Assembly (NCBI RefSeq): GCF_002891295.1
Contig: NZ_LGUI01000004.1
Location: 434,001-498,000 of the forward strand
Origin: Streptomyces eurocidicus
GTDB taxonomy: Bacteria; Actinomycetota; Actinomycetes; Streptomycetales; Streptomycetaceae
Reading direction: 5' to 3'
DNA: 64,000 nt
Shown here: positions 16,897 to 25,060 of the stretch, one piece after another
Position numbering within the stretch: position 1 is the first letter of the stretch
Layout of the letters: every line of letters begins with the position of its first letter
Notes under the pieces: generated by a model
Databases searched by the model: none
What the model saw: only the letters and a program-made list of their open reading frames with translations
Told to the model about the DNA's origin: nothing
Translations under genes and position numbers: made by a program

Positions 16897-17796
16897 TCAG
16901 CGACCGGCCGGCCGACGGCCGGTCCCGGCGGACCGACCGGGCCGCCCGGTCCGGCCGGCGTGATCGGTCCGGTCCTCGCGCTCGACCGGGGCAGCGCGGT
17001 GCAGCGCGGCCCAGTCCTGAGCCGTGAGGTCCGTGAGCCGGTCGGCCGGCCGGAGCCCGGCGCCGCGCACGAACCGGGCGTGGCCGCGGCGCAGCACCTT
17101 GCGCGCCGCGTCACCGGCGGTCATCTGCCCGGTGTCGAAGAACTCCTGGACGAACCGCTGGTAGGCGGCCCGTTCGCGCCACGGCAGGACCGGCCGGCGG
17201 CGGGGCGTGACGAGCAGGGTCAGCGTGTCGGCCCGCGGTACGGGGCTGAAGTCGTGACGGGAGAAGGCGAGCCCCTCGTCGAAGTCGTACCAGGGCTCCC
17301 ACTGGGCGTTGAAGAGGTTCCCTCCCCAGACCCCGGTGCGTTTGCCCACGTACTCGCGCTGGAGCAGGAATACTCCCCCGCGCATCAGATCAGGCCCCAG
17401 GTCGAGGCAGCGCCTCAGAATTCTGGTGCCCGCGACGAAAGGCAGATTGCCTATCAAACGGACGGGCTGTCGCGGCAGGCGTAAGGTCAGAAAGTCCTCG
17501 TTGGCCACGGTGACATCCGGAAGCGATTCCGCGGCGAGCCGGCGTGCCCAATGGGTGTCGATCTCGACCGCGAGTAATGGCCGCCCCGCCGAGGCCAGCT
17601 CTTTGGTCACCCGGCCGGAGCCCGCTCCTATCTCGACCGTGAGCGTCCCGGCCGGTAAACCGGTCGGTGCGTATGAATCTTCCAGCTGGTCGGAGAACCG
17701 GCGGGCGGCGGCTGCGGACCGGAAGAAATTCTGGCCCCACTCCCGTCGCGCGGCATTGCGCGAAGCGGCGGTCCCGGAGGCGGATCTCGGCGGCAT
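16897..17796 (-). CDS. erm: Erm-family 23S rRNA (adenine-N6)-methyltransferase, macrolide self-resistance
   Basis: About 299 residues. Erm/KsgA motifs in order: REWGQNFFRS (normally GQNFL), TVEIGAGSGRVTKELA for SAM, AVEIDTHWARRL, ANEDFLTLRLP, and catalytic LIGNLPF. The family's KRTG segment follows. The C-terminus is a basic, low-complexity tail (RTDHAGRTGRPGRSAGTGRR), as in ErmE-like proteins of producers. It methylates A2058 in the 23S rRNA exit tunnel, giving resistance to the strain's own macrolide; mono- versus dimethylation cannot be judged. Several in-frame starts exist (17796, 17814, 17835, 17850, 17886). 17796 gives the usual short lead before GQNF, but none has a strong ribosome site, consistent with an attenuated leader. 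It is divergent from the ABC-F resistance gene. Confidence 0.88.
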   Translation of the reverse strand: MPPRSASGTAASRNAARREWGQNFFRSAAAARRFSDQLEDSYAPTGLPAGTLTVEIGAGSGRVTKELASAGRPLLAVEIDTHWARRLAAESLPDVTVANEDFLTLRLPRQPVRLIGNLPFVAGTRILRRCLDLGPDLMRGGVFLLQREYVGKRTGVWGGNLFNAQWEPWYDFDEGLAFSRHDFSPVPRADTLTLLVTPRRRPVLPWRERAAYQRFVQEFFDTGQMTAGDAARKVLRRGHARFVRGAGLRPADRLTDLTAQDWAALHRAAPVEREDRTDHAGRTGRPGRSAGTGRRPAGR

Positions 17797-18124
17797 CAGC
17801 GGTTTCGAGCTCACCCCGGGAACGTACCGTTCCATGATCCGAAGGTCCATCAATTGACAGTGCAAGCAACGGAAATCGGCCATCATCGGACTCGAAGGTT
17901 CCGGCAGCCGACCGGACGCCGGACCGGATTTCCGGTCAACGTTCCGATCTTGTCGGGAGAATTTCCGGACAAGCCGGTGAAGTCCCCTGTTCCCGGCGGA
18001 TTTCCAAGATCTACGGGATCATGGTTCCGGAGATCTTCGAAGCACTGTCGTCATAGTGGGCGCCATAGTAAGTGCCATACAGCGGGGCCGGTACCGGCCG
18101 ACCTGACACACCACCGGAAGACCC
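17797..18124 (-). promoter_or_regulatory. erm upstream/leader region with many inverted repeats
   Basis: About 330 bp without a convincing gene. It holds several short inverted repeats able to fold in the erm transcript: GACCGGA-TT-TCCGGTC at 17922-17937, TTGTC/GACAA arms around 17950-17973, GGAACG/CGTTCC near 17820-17833, and a 14-bp perfect palindrome at 18086-18099. Extra in-frame start codons (17886, 17850, 17835) lie inside it. This is the layout expected of drug-inducible attenuation of erm genes, but I could not identify a separate leader peptide with confidence. Confidence 0.45.
18086..18099. promoter_or_regulatory. 14-bp perfect palindrome between erm and the ABC-F gene
   Basis: GGCCGGTACCGGCC, perfectly symmetrical, lies about 26 bp upstream of the ABC-F -35 element and within the probable erm promoter region. 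It could be a shared operator for the two divergent resistance genes. No binding protein is known from this window. Confidence 0.4.
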
Positions 18125-18154
18125 TTGCCGAAGAGTTTTCCGATCACCTAGACT
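18125..18154 (+). promoter_or_regulatory. Promoter of the ABC-F resistance gene
   Basis: TTGCCG (18125-18130), 18 bases, TAGACT (18149-18154): a good match to the Streptomyces HrdB consensus. Transcription would begin near 18161, leaving a leader of about 208 nt before the GTG at 18369. Confidence 0.65.
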
Positions 18155-18281
18155 CGGCTCCATGGGATCCCTGTGACAGCCGAAGGTACGGCCGCGTAGA
18201 GCTCGACTCCGCCGCCGTATCCCTCCGTGCACTTCTCGAAAACGCCGCAGCGACGTCGCACAGCGCGTCATGTGCCGCTTC

Positions 18282-18319
18282 GGCCTTCCTTCCGTGCCCT
18301 CACGCACCGAAGGACGGCC
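18282..18319 (+). promoter_or_regulatory. Imperfect leader hairpin before the ABC-F gene (candidate attenuator)
   Basis: Arms 18282-18297 and 18304-18319 pair over about 15 positions with one bulge, in the middle of the long leader. An Arg-rich short reading frame opening at GTG 18227 crosses it. ABC-F resistance genes are often controlled by leader attenuation, so a drug-sensing role is plausible; this rests on position and folding only. Confidence 0.35.
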
Positions 18320-18368
18320 CAGTGCGCGGATACGACCCCATTCCCGGCTGCGAAAAGGAGGCCCCCGC

Positions 18369-20024
18369 GTGCGAACCGCGCAACTAGCCCTGCACGACAT
18401 CACCAAGCGCTACCAGGACCGCGTCGTACTCGACCGCGTCGGTTTCACCGTGAAGCCGGGCGAGAAGGTCGGCGTCATCGGCGACAACGGCTCCGGCAAG
18501 TCCACCCTGCTCAAGCTGATCGCCGGCCGCGAGCGGTCGGACAACGGCGCGCTGACGGTGGTGGCCCCGGGCGGCATCGGCTATCTGCCGCAGACGCTGG
18601 AGCTGCCGCCCGAGGCCACCGTCCAGGACGCCGTCGACCTGGCCCTGGCCGATCTCCGCGAGATCGAGGCGGGCATGCGACGGGCCGAGGCCGAGCTGGC
18701 CGACCGCCCGTACCAAACCGGCCAGGACCGCGAGCTGACCGCGCTCCTGGAGAGCTACGCCGCCCTGGTCGAGCGCTACCAGGCCCGGGGCGGCTACGAG
18801 GCGGACTCCCGGGTGGACATCGCCCTGCACGGCCTCGGCCTGCCCGGCCTGGCCCGCGACCGGAAGCTGGGCACCCTGTCCGGCGGCGAGCGGTCGCGGC
18901 TCGCCCTGGCCGGGACGCTGGCCTCGGCGCCCGAGCTGCTGCTGCTCGACGAGCCGACCAACGACCTGGACGACCAGGCCGTCGGCTGGCTGGAGAAGCA
19001 TCTGCGCGGGCACCGCGGCACGGTCATCGCCGTCACCCACGACCGGATGTTCCTCGACCGGCTCACCACCACGGTCCTGGAGGTCGACGCCGGCACGGTC
19101 ACCCGCTACGGCAACGGCTACGACGGCTATCTCACCGCCAAGGCCACGGAGCGCCAGCGGCGGCTGCGGGAGTACGAGGAGTGGCGCGCCGAGCTGGACC
19201 GCAACCGCGAGCTGGTGACCTCCAACGTCACCCGGCTCGACGCCATCCCCCGCAAGATGCCGTTCGCGGTCTTCGGGCACGGCGCGTTCCGGACCCGCGG
19301 GCGCGGGCACGGGGCGATGGTGCGGATCCGCAACGCCAAGGAGCGGATCGAGCGGCTGACCGACAACCCCGTCGCGCCGCCGGCCGATCCGCTGTCCTTC
19401 ACGGCGCGGATCGCCACCGCGGCGGAGGAGGCGGAGCAGCTGGTCGCCGAGCTGTCGGACGTCCGCGTCGGGGACCGTCTCGGCGTCGACTCGCTGACCA
19501 TCCGGCCGGGCGAGCGGCTGCTGATCACCGGCCCCAACGGCGCGGGGAAGACCACGCTCCTGCGGGTGCTGGCCGGGGAGCTGGACCCGGACGGCGGCTC
19601 GGTCAAGGTGTCCGGGCGGGTCGGTCACCTCCGGCAGGAGCAGCCCCCGTGGCCGGCCCGGCTGACGGTGGCGCAGGCGTTCGCCCAGGGGCGGGTCGGC
19701 TCCCCCGACGAGCACGTGGAGGCACTGCTGTCCCTCGGTCTGTTCAGCCCGGACGACCTGCGGCAGCGGGTGGGCGAGCTCTCCTACGGGCAGCGGCGCC
19801 GGATCGAGCTCGCGCGCCTGGTGACCGAGCCGGTGGACCTGCTCCTGCTGGACGAGCCCACCAACCACCTCTCCCCGGCGCTAGTCGAGGAGCTGGAGCA
19901 GGCGCTGACGGACTACCAGGGCGCCGTGGTCGTCGTGACGCACGACCGTCTGATGCGGTCCCGGTTCGACGGCGCGCAGCTGACGCTCGACGAGGGGCGC
20001 ATCGCCGAATTCAGCGCGGCCTGA
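18369..20024 (+). CDS. ABC-F ribosome protection protein (TlrC/CarA/SrmB type), macrolide resistance
   Basis: 551 residues with two ABC ATPase domains and no membrane span. Domain 1: Walker A GDNGSGKSTLLKL (38-45), signature LSGGERSRLALAG, Walker B LLLLDEPTNDLD. Domain 2: Walker A GPNGAGKTTLLRV (about 388), signature LSYGQRRRIELAR, Walker B LLLLDEPTNHLS. A long charged linker joins them; in ABC-F proteins this reaches into the ribosome and displaces the drug. Length and layout match TlrC, CarA and SrmB from macrolide producers. The GTG at 18369 has GGAGG eight bases upstream, and the next residues, VRTAQLALHDITKRYQDR, are conserved. It is the second resistance mechanism here, divergent from erm, with a long leader and a strong terminator after it. 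Confidence 0.93.
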   Translation: MRTAQLALHDITKRYQDRVVLDRVGFTVKPGEKVGVIGDNGSGKSTLLKLIAGRERSDNGALTVVAPGGIGYLPQTLELPPEATVQDAVDLALADLREIEAGMRRAEAELADRPYQTGQDRELTALLESYAALVERYQARGGYEADSRVDIALHGLGLPGLARDRKLGTLSGGERSRLALAGTLASAPELLLLDEPTNDLDDQAVGWLEKHLRGHRGTVIAVTHDRMFLDRLTTTVLEVDAGTVTRYGNGYDGYLTAKATERQRRLREYEEWRAELDRNRELVTSNVTRLDAIPRKMPFAVFGHGAFRTRGRGHGAMVRIRNAKERIERLTDNPVAPPADPLSFTARIATAAEEAEQLVAELSDVRVGDRLGVDSLTIRPGERLLITGPNGAGKTTLLRVLAGELDPDGGSVKVSGRVGHLRQEQPPWPARLTVAQAFAQGRVGSPDEHVEALLSLGLFSPDDLRQRVGELSYGQRRRIELARLVTEPVDLLLLDEPTNHLSPALVEELEQALTDYQGAVVVVTHDRLMRSRFDGAQLTLDEGRIAEFSAA

Positions 20025-20052
20025 CGCCACCGGGCCCCGCGCGGGCGTGAGC

Positions 20053-20087
20053 CGGAGGGGCGGATCCACACCGGATCCGCCCCTCCG
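20053..20087 (+). terminator. Hairpin terminator after the ABC-F gene
   Basis: Perfect 15-bp stem (20053-20067 with 20073-20087), five-base loop, starting 28 bp after the stop codon. It separates the resistance gene from the acyltransferase/methyltransferase pair. Confidence 0.8.
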
Positions 20088-20201
20088 ACTGTGTCATCTT
20101 CTCGTGTCGGCGTGCCGGGGCCTGCCTCAGGATGGGCCCCCCTGATCTCCGGCGATCCAGGACGCCACGTCCTGCCCTGATCCCAAGGAACGAGAAACCC
20201 G

Positions 20202-21398
20202 ATGCTCCCTCGCGCCGCCCGCCTGCCCTCGCTGACCGGACTGCGCTGGTTCGCGGCATTGGCGGTGTTCGCCTGTCACCTCTTCCAGCAGGGCATCTTC
20301 GCCGATCAGAAGCTCGGTGCGGAGCTGGCGAAGTTCACTCCACTCGGCTCGATCGCCGTGTCGTTCTTCTTCGTGCTCAGCGGTTTCGTACTGACCTGGT
20401 CGGTGCGGCGGGAGGACTCCGCCCCGGTCTTCTGGCGGCGCCGGTTCGCCAAGATCTACCCGCTGCACCTCGTGACGCTGTGCATCGCGGGCGCCGTCAT
20501 CCTCGGTCTCTCGGAACCCGTCCTGCCGGGCGGTTCGGTGTGGGACGGGCTGGTGCCCGATCTGCTCCTCCTGCAGTCCTGGCTGCCGGAGCCGTCCGTG
20601 ATCTCCGGTTTCAACACCCCGAGTTGGTCGCTCTCCTGCGAGCTGGCCTTCTACGCCTCCTTCCCGCTGTGGTTCCGGCTCTTCCGGCGGATGCCCGGGA
20701 AGCGGCTGTGGTGGTGGGCCGGCGGGCTGGCCGCGGCGGTCGTCTGCGTGCCGTTCGCGGCCGCGCTCCTCCCGGAGAGCGCCGAGGTCGCCCCGGGCAT
20801 GCCGCTGAACGAGCTGTGGTTCGTCTACTGGTTCCCGCCGGTCCGCGCGCTGGAGTTCGTCCTCGGCGTCGTGATGGCGCTCATCCTCGGCAAGGGCCTG
20901 TGGCGCGGCCCCGGCGTGGGGCTGTCCGCGCTGCTGCTCGCCGGGGGCTTCGCCCTCACCCAGGCCGTGCCCGCGATGTTCACCCTCAACGCGGCGACCG
21001 TGATCCCGGCCACCCTGCTGATCACCGCGGCGGCCGACGCCGACGTGCGCGGCCTGCCCACCTGGGGGCTGCGGTCCGCGGCGCTGGTCCGGCTGGGCGA
21101 GTGGTCGTTCGCCTTCTACCTGATCCACTTCATCGTCATCCGCTACGGGCACCGGCTGCTCGGCGGCGACCTGGGCTACGCCAAGCAGTGGGACACCCCC
21201 GGGGCGATCGGCGTGGCCCTGCTGGGGGTGGCCGTCGCCACCTGTGCCGCCGCGCTGCTGCACACCTTCGTCGAGAAGCCCGCCATGCGCCTGCTGGGCG
21301 GGCGCCGCCGTCCCGTCGCCCGGCAGGACGGCACCTCCCCGGCACCCGCCGCCCCGGCCACCGTTCCGGACGCGGCGCCGGACCCGGCACGCGCCTGA
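20202..21398 (+). CDS. mdmB: Macrolide 3-O-acyltransferase, MdmB/CarE type (acyltransferase 3 family)
   Basis: 398 residues, an integral membrane acyltransferase-3 protein with about ten hydrophobic segments. It starts LPSLTGLRWFAALAVFACHL; the Arg and the His eleven residues later are the family's conserved catalytic pair. FFFVLSGFVLTWSVRR and WSLSCELAFYASFPLWFRL are other conserved stretches; the C-terminus is an Ala/Pro-rich cytoplasmic tail. In midecamycin and carbomycin producers, MdmB and CarE transfer propionyl or acetyl from CoA to the C3 hydroxyl of the lactone. A platenolide-type PKS next door and an MdmC-like gene immediately downstream make that role likely. Which acyl group is used cannot be read. 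The ATG at 20202 has only AAGGA about 12 bases upstream. Confidence 0.85.
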   Translation: MLPRAARLPSLTGLRWFAALAVFACHLFQQGIFADQKLGAELAKFTPLGSIAVSFFFVLSGFVLTWSVRREDSAPVFWRRRFAKIYPLHLVTLCIAGAVILGLSEPVLPGGSVWDGLVPDLLLLQSWLPEPSVISGFNTPSWSLSCELAFYASFPLWFRLFRRMPGKRLWWWAGGLAAAVVCVPFAAALLPESAEVAPGMPLNELWFVYWFPPVRALEFVLGVVMALILGKGLWRGPGVGLSALLLAGGFALTQAVPAMFTLNAATVIPATLLITAAADADVRGLPTWGLRSAALVRLGEWSFAFYLIHFIVIRYGHRLLGGDLGYAKQWDTPGAIGVALLGVAVATCAAALLHTFVEKPAMRLLGGRRRPVARQDGTSPAPAAPATVPDAAPDPARA

Positions 21399-21440
21399 CC
21401 ACCGGGCACCGCCCTCGAAGCCTTCGAAAGGACCGTGAGC

Positions 21441-22106
21441 GTGGCAGACCAGACCACCCTCAGCCCCGCCCTGCTGGAGTACGCCCGGAGCGTCTCCCTG
21501 CGCGACGATCCGCTCCTGCGCGAGCTGTACGAGCTGACCGCGCGCCTGCCCGGCGGGCGCGCCATGCAGATCATGCCCGAGGAGGCGCAGTTCCTGGCGC
21601 TGCTCGTCCGGCTCACCGGTGCCCGCGAGGTGCTGGAGATCGGGACGTTCACCGGGTACAGCACGCTGTGCATGGCGCGGGCGCTGCCGCCCGGCGGCCG
21701 GCTCGTCACCTGTGACATCACCGACAAGTGGCCCGGTGTGGGCGCCCCGTTCTGGGAGCGGGCCGGGGTGGCCGACCGGATCGAGCTGCGCGTCGGCGAC
21801 GCCGTGGAGACCCTGGCCGGTCTGCGGGCCGACGGGGGCGACGACACCTTCGACCTGGTGTTCGTCGACGCCGACAAGACCGGGTACCCGCACTACTACG
21901 AGGAGGCGCTCCGGCTGGTGCGCCCCGGCGGGCTGGTGGCGGTCGACAACACACTGTTCTTCGGCCGGGTGGCCGACCCCGAGTGCCACGACCCCGACAC
22001 CGAGGCGGTGCGCGCGCTCAACGAACGGCTGCGGGACGACGCGCGCGTGGACGTCTCGCTGCTGACCGTGGCCGACGGGATCACCCTGGCGCGCAGGCGC
22101 GAGTGA
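21441..22106 (+). CDS. mdmC: MdmC-type SAM- and metal-dependent O-methyltransferase
   Basis: 221 residues, closely resembling MdmC of the midecamycin producer as I remember it (MADQTTLSPALLEYARSV start). SAM motif VLEIGTFTGYST lies at about 63-75; the metal ligands are in VFVDADKTGY (about 140) and the following DNTLFFGR. It belongs to the small class I, Mg-dependent O-methyltransferases. Methylation of a hydroxymalonyl unit to methoxymalonyl-ACP (the future C4 methoxy group) is the usual proposal for this family in 16-membered macrolide clusters; that is inference here. The GTG at 21441 is preferred over 21435 because of its spacing from AAAGGA and its match to MdmC. It lies 42 bp after the acyltransferase, so the two are probably one transcript. 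Confidence 0.85.
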   Translation: MADQTTLSPALLEYARSVSLRDDPLLRELYELTARLPGGRAMQIMPEEAQFLALLVRLTGAREVLEIGTFTGYSTLCMARALPPGGRLVTCDITDKWPGVGAPFWERAGVADRIELRVGDAVETLAGLRADGGDDTFDLVFVDADKTGYPHYYEEALRLVRPGGLVAVDNTLFFGRVADPECHDPDTEAVRALNERLRDDARVDVSLLTVADGITLARRRE

Positions 22107-22123
22107 CCGCCGGCACCCGCCGT

Positions 22124-22167
22124 ACGGGGAAGGGGCCCACCGCCGAAGCGGTGGGCCCCTTCCCCGT
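22124..22167. terminator. Bidirectional terminator, 20-bp perfect stem
   Basis: Arms 22124-22143 and 22148-22167 pair perfectly around a CGAA loop, between the converging methyltransferase (stop 22106) and glycosyltransferase (stop 22173). The left half of the cluster ends here on both strands. Confidence 0.9.
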
Positions 22168-22172
22168 GGGCG

Positions 22173-23447
22173 TCAGTGCCGGGACACGGCCCGGTGGGCG
22201 CCGGCGAGGCGTTCCAGGGTGGGGACGATCCCGGCCGGCGCGGGGTCGGCGAGCATCTCCTCGCGCAGCCGGCGGGCGCCGTCCCGGATCGCGCGGTCGC
22301 CCACGGCCGCGAGCACCGCGTCGGCGAGCTTCTCCGCCGTGAGCTCCGCGGGCGGGAGGCTGAACCCGGCGGAGAGGCGCTGGAGTTGCTGCGCCTTGAT
22401 CGGCGCGTCCCACAGGGAGGGCACGACGATCTGCGGGACGCCGTGCAGCATGGCCGTGGACCAGGTGCCGGCCCCGCCGTGGTGGATGATCACGGAGCAG
22501 CTGGGCAGCAGCGCGTCGAGGGGGACGAAGTCGACGGGCACGACGTTGCCGGGCAGCTCGCCGACGAGTTCGCGCTGGGAGTCGTCCAGGGTGGCGATCA
22601 CCTCGATGTCCAGCCGCCCCAGCGCCTCCAGGAGCTGCGGGTAGGAGACGGCGTCACGGCCGTAGGTCTCGCGGGCGGAGACGCCGAGGGTGAGGCAGAC
22701 GCGCGGCCGGGCGGGCGGCTCGGAGAGCCAGGGTTCGATGACGGCGCGGCCGTTGTAGGGGACGTAGCGCATGGGGACCGTGGTCTGGCCGAGGTCCAGG
22801 CGGGTGCTGCGGGCGCCGGGGTCGATCACCCAGTGGCCGAGCACGTCCCGTTCGTCGTACGCGCACCCGTACCGCTCCAGGGTCCAGCCCAGCCATTCGG
22901 CCAGGGGGTCCTCGCGGAGCTCCGCCGGCTGTTCGGCCAGCGCCCGGAGGAATCGCTTCCGGGAGCGGCCGATGGTGTCGGGGCCCCAGAGGATACGGGC
23001 GTGGGCGGCCCCGCAGGCCCGTGCGGCGACGGGTCCCGCGTAGGTCCAGGGCTCCCAGACGACCAGGTCGGGGCGCCAGTCACGGGCGAAGTCGACGACG
23101 GCGTCCATGGTCGCCGCGCCGTTGAACGGGGCGAAGCAGAGGGCGGACATCATCGTCTGCTGGCCGAGGAGGTACTCCCAGGTGGTCTCCTCCGGGGTCT
23201 CGTGCTCGGTGAACTCGAAGCCCTTCTGGTACGGCACGAGGTCGCCGCCCATCTCGGCGAGCAGTTCGACGGCCGGCTTGTCGTCGCCCACGGGGACGGC
23301 GGTCAGACCGGTGGAGGTGATGACGTCGGTGAGCGAGGGCGGGCTGGCCACCCGGACCTCGTGGCCGGCCGCGCGCAGCGCCCAGGCCAGTGGCACCAGG
23401 CTGTAGAAGTGGGTGTTGTGGGCGAGGGAGGTCAGCAGGACGCGCAC
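22173..23447 (-). CDS. Macrolide aminosugar glycosyltransferase (DesVII/TylM2/EryCIII type)
   Basis: 424 residues, GT-B fold. The N-terminal acceptor domain starts MRVLLTSLAHNTHFYSLVPL, typical of macrolide glycosyltransferases. The C-terminal nucleotide-sugar domain carries VPVDFVPLDALLPSCSVIIH, then HHGGAGTWSTAMLHGVPQI near residue 317. Members of this subfamily need a P450-like helper; one is encoded 215 bp upstream. Transfer of TDP-mycaminose to the C5 hydroxyl of the aglycone is the likely reaction, since all 16-membered macrolides of this type carry mycaminose there. The GTG at 23447 has GGAG five bases upstream. The gap 23448-23662 contains no gene but several copies of a GGCCGTACGGG-like short repeat. 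Confidence 0.88.
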   Translation of the reverse strand: MRVLLTSLAHNTHFYSLVPLAWALRAAGHEVRVASPPSLTDVITSTGLTAVPVGDDKPAVELLAEMGGDLVPYQKGFEFTEHETPEETTWEYLLGQQTMMSALCFAPFNGAATMDAVVDFARDWRPDLVVWEPWTYAGPVAARACGAAHARILWGPDTIGRSRKRFLRALAEQPAELREDPLAEWLGWTLERYGCAYDERDVLGHWVIDPGARSTRLDLGQTTVPMRYVPYNGRAVIEPWLSEPPARPRVCLTLGVSARETYGRDAVSYPQLLEALGRLDIEVIATLDDSQRELVGELPGNVVPVDFVPLDALLPSCSVIIHHGGAGTWSTAMLHGVPQIVVPSLWDAPIKAQQLQRLSAGFSLPPAELTAEKLADAVLAAVGDRAIRDGARRLREEMLADPAPAGIVPTLERLAGAHRAVSRH

Positions 23448-23662
23448 GGTGACTCCGGGCTCTCCTAGGACGGGTGGATGGACTGCGGGCCCGGGCGGGG
23501 CGGACGGGCCCGGGTGCGACGGCCCTTCACGGCCGCCGACGGCACCCGTACGGCGTCCGCGGGACACCCGGGGCCGTACGGGGGCCGCGCGGCGGGCGTG
23601 GCAGGCGGGCGGGCCGTGTGCCGCGCGGTCGGGCCGTACGGGACGACGGGTGCCGGCGGCTG

Positions 23663-24892
23663 TCAGGCCCGTACGGGGCAGCGGGCGTAGGCGCGCAGGA
23701 CGGGCGAGCGGGGCCGGGTCAGGGCGGGTCCGGCGGTGCTCAGGCCGGGCAGGGCCGTGGCCAGGGTCTGGACCGCGGTGGTGACGGCCAGGCGGACGAG
23801 CGGGAGGGCGAGGGCGAAGTGCGGGCCGTCCGGGCCGCCGAGCGGCTCCGGGCCGGGGAGGTCGCGCCCGGCGGTGGCGAGGACGACGACGTGGCCGTCG
23901 GCGGGTACGCGCCGCCCGGCGAGTTCGACGTCCTCGTGGGCGACCCTGCTCTCCAGGCGGAACGCGGGCTCCTCGCGGAGGGTCCGGTCGGTCTCCTCCG
24001 CCGCCGTGGCCGGTCGCCGGGCCGCCGCCCAGGCGCCCGGACGGCCGAGGAGCCGCAGCACCGTGCCGGCGACGGCGGTGGCCGCGGGCTCGGGGGCGCC
24101 GAGGGCGAGGAGCAGCGCGATGCGCTCGACGTCGCGGGGCGGGACGCCGTCGCCCAGCAGCCGCCCCAGGGCGTCGCCCGCCGCGCGGGCTCCGGCGGGC
24201 CGCCTGCCTCGTGCGGCGACGAGCTCCGCGAGCAGGCCGGCCGTCTCCTCGACGGCGGCGGCGGAATCCCGCGCGACGGCGAGCGTCTGCGGGGTGAACC
24301 GGCCGTCGAGCTGGGGCGCGCAGCGGGCGAGCAGGCCCGCCGCTGCCTCCCGGTCGCCCTCCGGGACGCCGAGGACCCGCAGGACGAGCCCGGCGGCGCA
24401 GGGGCGGGCGAGCTCGGCGACCAGGTCGAAGCCGGCGCCCGCCGCGGGCAGGTGCCTGCGGAGCAGCCGGCGGGCCGCGCCGGGCGCGTCGCAGGACCCT
24501 TCGGCGAGGGCGGTGCGCCCGAGCACCGGTTCCGCCGTGGCGCGCAGCCGGGCGAGCTCGGCGCGCTCGTGGCCGGGGAAGGCGGTGGAGAGCGGTAGCA
24601 GGTCCGCGTCCGGGCGGGCGCCCGCCCGGTCCCGGGTCCCGAAGCGCGGGTCGGACAGGACGGCGGCCGCGGTGGCGGGGTCGGCGGTGACCCAGGTGCC
24701 GAGCAGGTCGCTGCGGTACCAGGGGCCCCGGTCGCGGACGAGGTCCTCGTACGGGGCGGGGTGGTCGGTGCCGGCGCGCAGGATCAGGGCGTACGGGTCG
24801 CCCTGGTTGCCCGCGAACCATTGGCCGGCGCGGCTCAGCTGGAGCCTGCGGCCGAGCTCGCGGGTGGTGTCGTCCGTGGCGGTGGTGGGCAT
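23663..24892 (-). CDS. P450-like glycosyltransferase activator without haem cysteine (DesVIII/TylM3/EryCII type)
   Basis: 409 residues, cytochrome P450 fold in outline: WYRSDLLGTWVTADPATAAAVLSDPRF near the N-terminus and a degenerate meander region. The haem-binding loop, normally FGxGxHxCxG, reads GGPDGPHFALALP, so the cysteine ligand is gone and the oxygen-activating threonine region is also altered. This is the hallmark of DesVIII/EryCII/TylM3 proteins, which bind and stabilise the adjacent glycosyltransferase rather than oxidise a substrate. It lies between the aminosugar N-methyltransferase and the glycosyltransferase. The ATG at 24892 has GAGAGGA upstream. Misannotation as a functional P450 is the main risk. 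Confidence 0.88.
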   Translation of the reverse strand: MPTTATDDTTRELGRRLQLSRAGQWFAGNQGDPYALILRAGTDHPAPYEDLVRDRGPWYRSDLLGTWVTADPATAAAVLSDPRFGTRDRAGARPDADLLPLSTAFPGHERAELARLRATAEPVLGRTALAEGSCDAPGAARRLLRRHLPAAGAGFDLVAELARPCAAGLVLRVLGVPEGDREAAAGLLARCAPQLDGRFTPQTLAVARDSAAAVEETAGLLAELVAARGRRPAGARAAGDALGRLLGDGVPPRDVERIALLLALGAPEPAATAVAGTVLRLLGRPGAWAAARRPATAAEETDRTLREEPAFRLESRVAHEDVELAGRRVPADGHVVVLATAGRDLPGPEPLGGPDGPHFALALPLVRLAVTTAVQTLATALPGLSTAGPALTRPRSPVLRAYARCPVRA

Positions 24893-24929
24893 GGCTTCCT
24901 CTCGTGGGCCTTGCGGGCTTTGTGTGGGC

Positions 24930-24941
24930 GGGGGGGGGGGG
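24930..24941. repeat. Run of twelve G in the spacer before the P450-like gene
   Basis: An uninterrupted G12 tract 38 bp upstream of the P450-like start, in the leader of that gene on the minus strand (where it is C12). Such tracts slip in replication and in sequencing; its exact length is uncertain. Confidence 0.8.
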
Positions 24942-24965
24942 TGTGCGTGTGCCCTGCGGGCGGCC

Positions 24966-25057
24966 TTTTCCCCTACCCGCCCCTTCCCGTACCGGGGGCT
25001 CCGCCCCCGGGCCCCCTTTCCGCGCTCCGCGCGGTGTCCTCAAGCGCCGGACGGGCT
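24966..25057. repeat. Dispersed intergenic repeat, copy 2
   Basis: Starts TTTTCCCCTACCCGCCCCTT as in copy 1 (3828-3898), followed by the longer hairpin CCGGGGGC-TCC-GCCCCCGG (24992-25010) and the tail CGCCGGACGGGCT. It ends four bases from the N-methyltransferase stop. An extra 20 bp lies between hairpin and tail compared with copy 1. Confidence 0.6.
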
Positions 25058-25060
25058 GAA

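Noticed and set aside
18227..18368. N-terminal extension of the ABC-F protein using upstream starts
   Set aside because: The GTG at 18369 has the ideal ribosome site and begins the conserved ATPase sequence; upstream codons are Arg-rich and overlap the leader hairpin.
20202..22106. Tylosin-type cluster
   Set aside because: Malonyl-specific ATs in modules 1 and 2 and an unusual extender AT in module 6 do not fit tylactone; a 3-O-acyltransferase is also not part of tylosin assembly.
23663..24892. A functional cytochrome P450 hydroxylase
   Set aside because: The haem cysteine loop is absent (GGPDGPHFALALP), and the position beside the glycosyltransferase matches the non-catalytic helper family.
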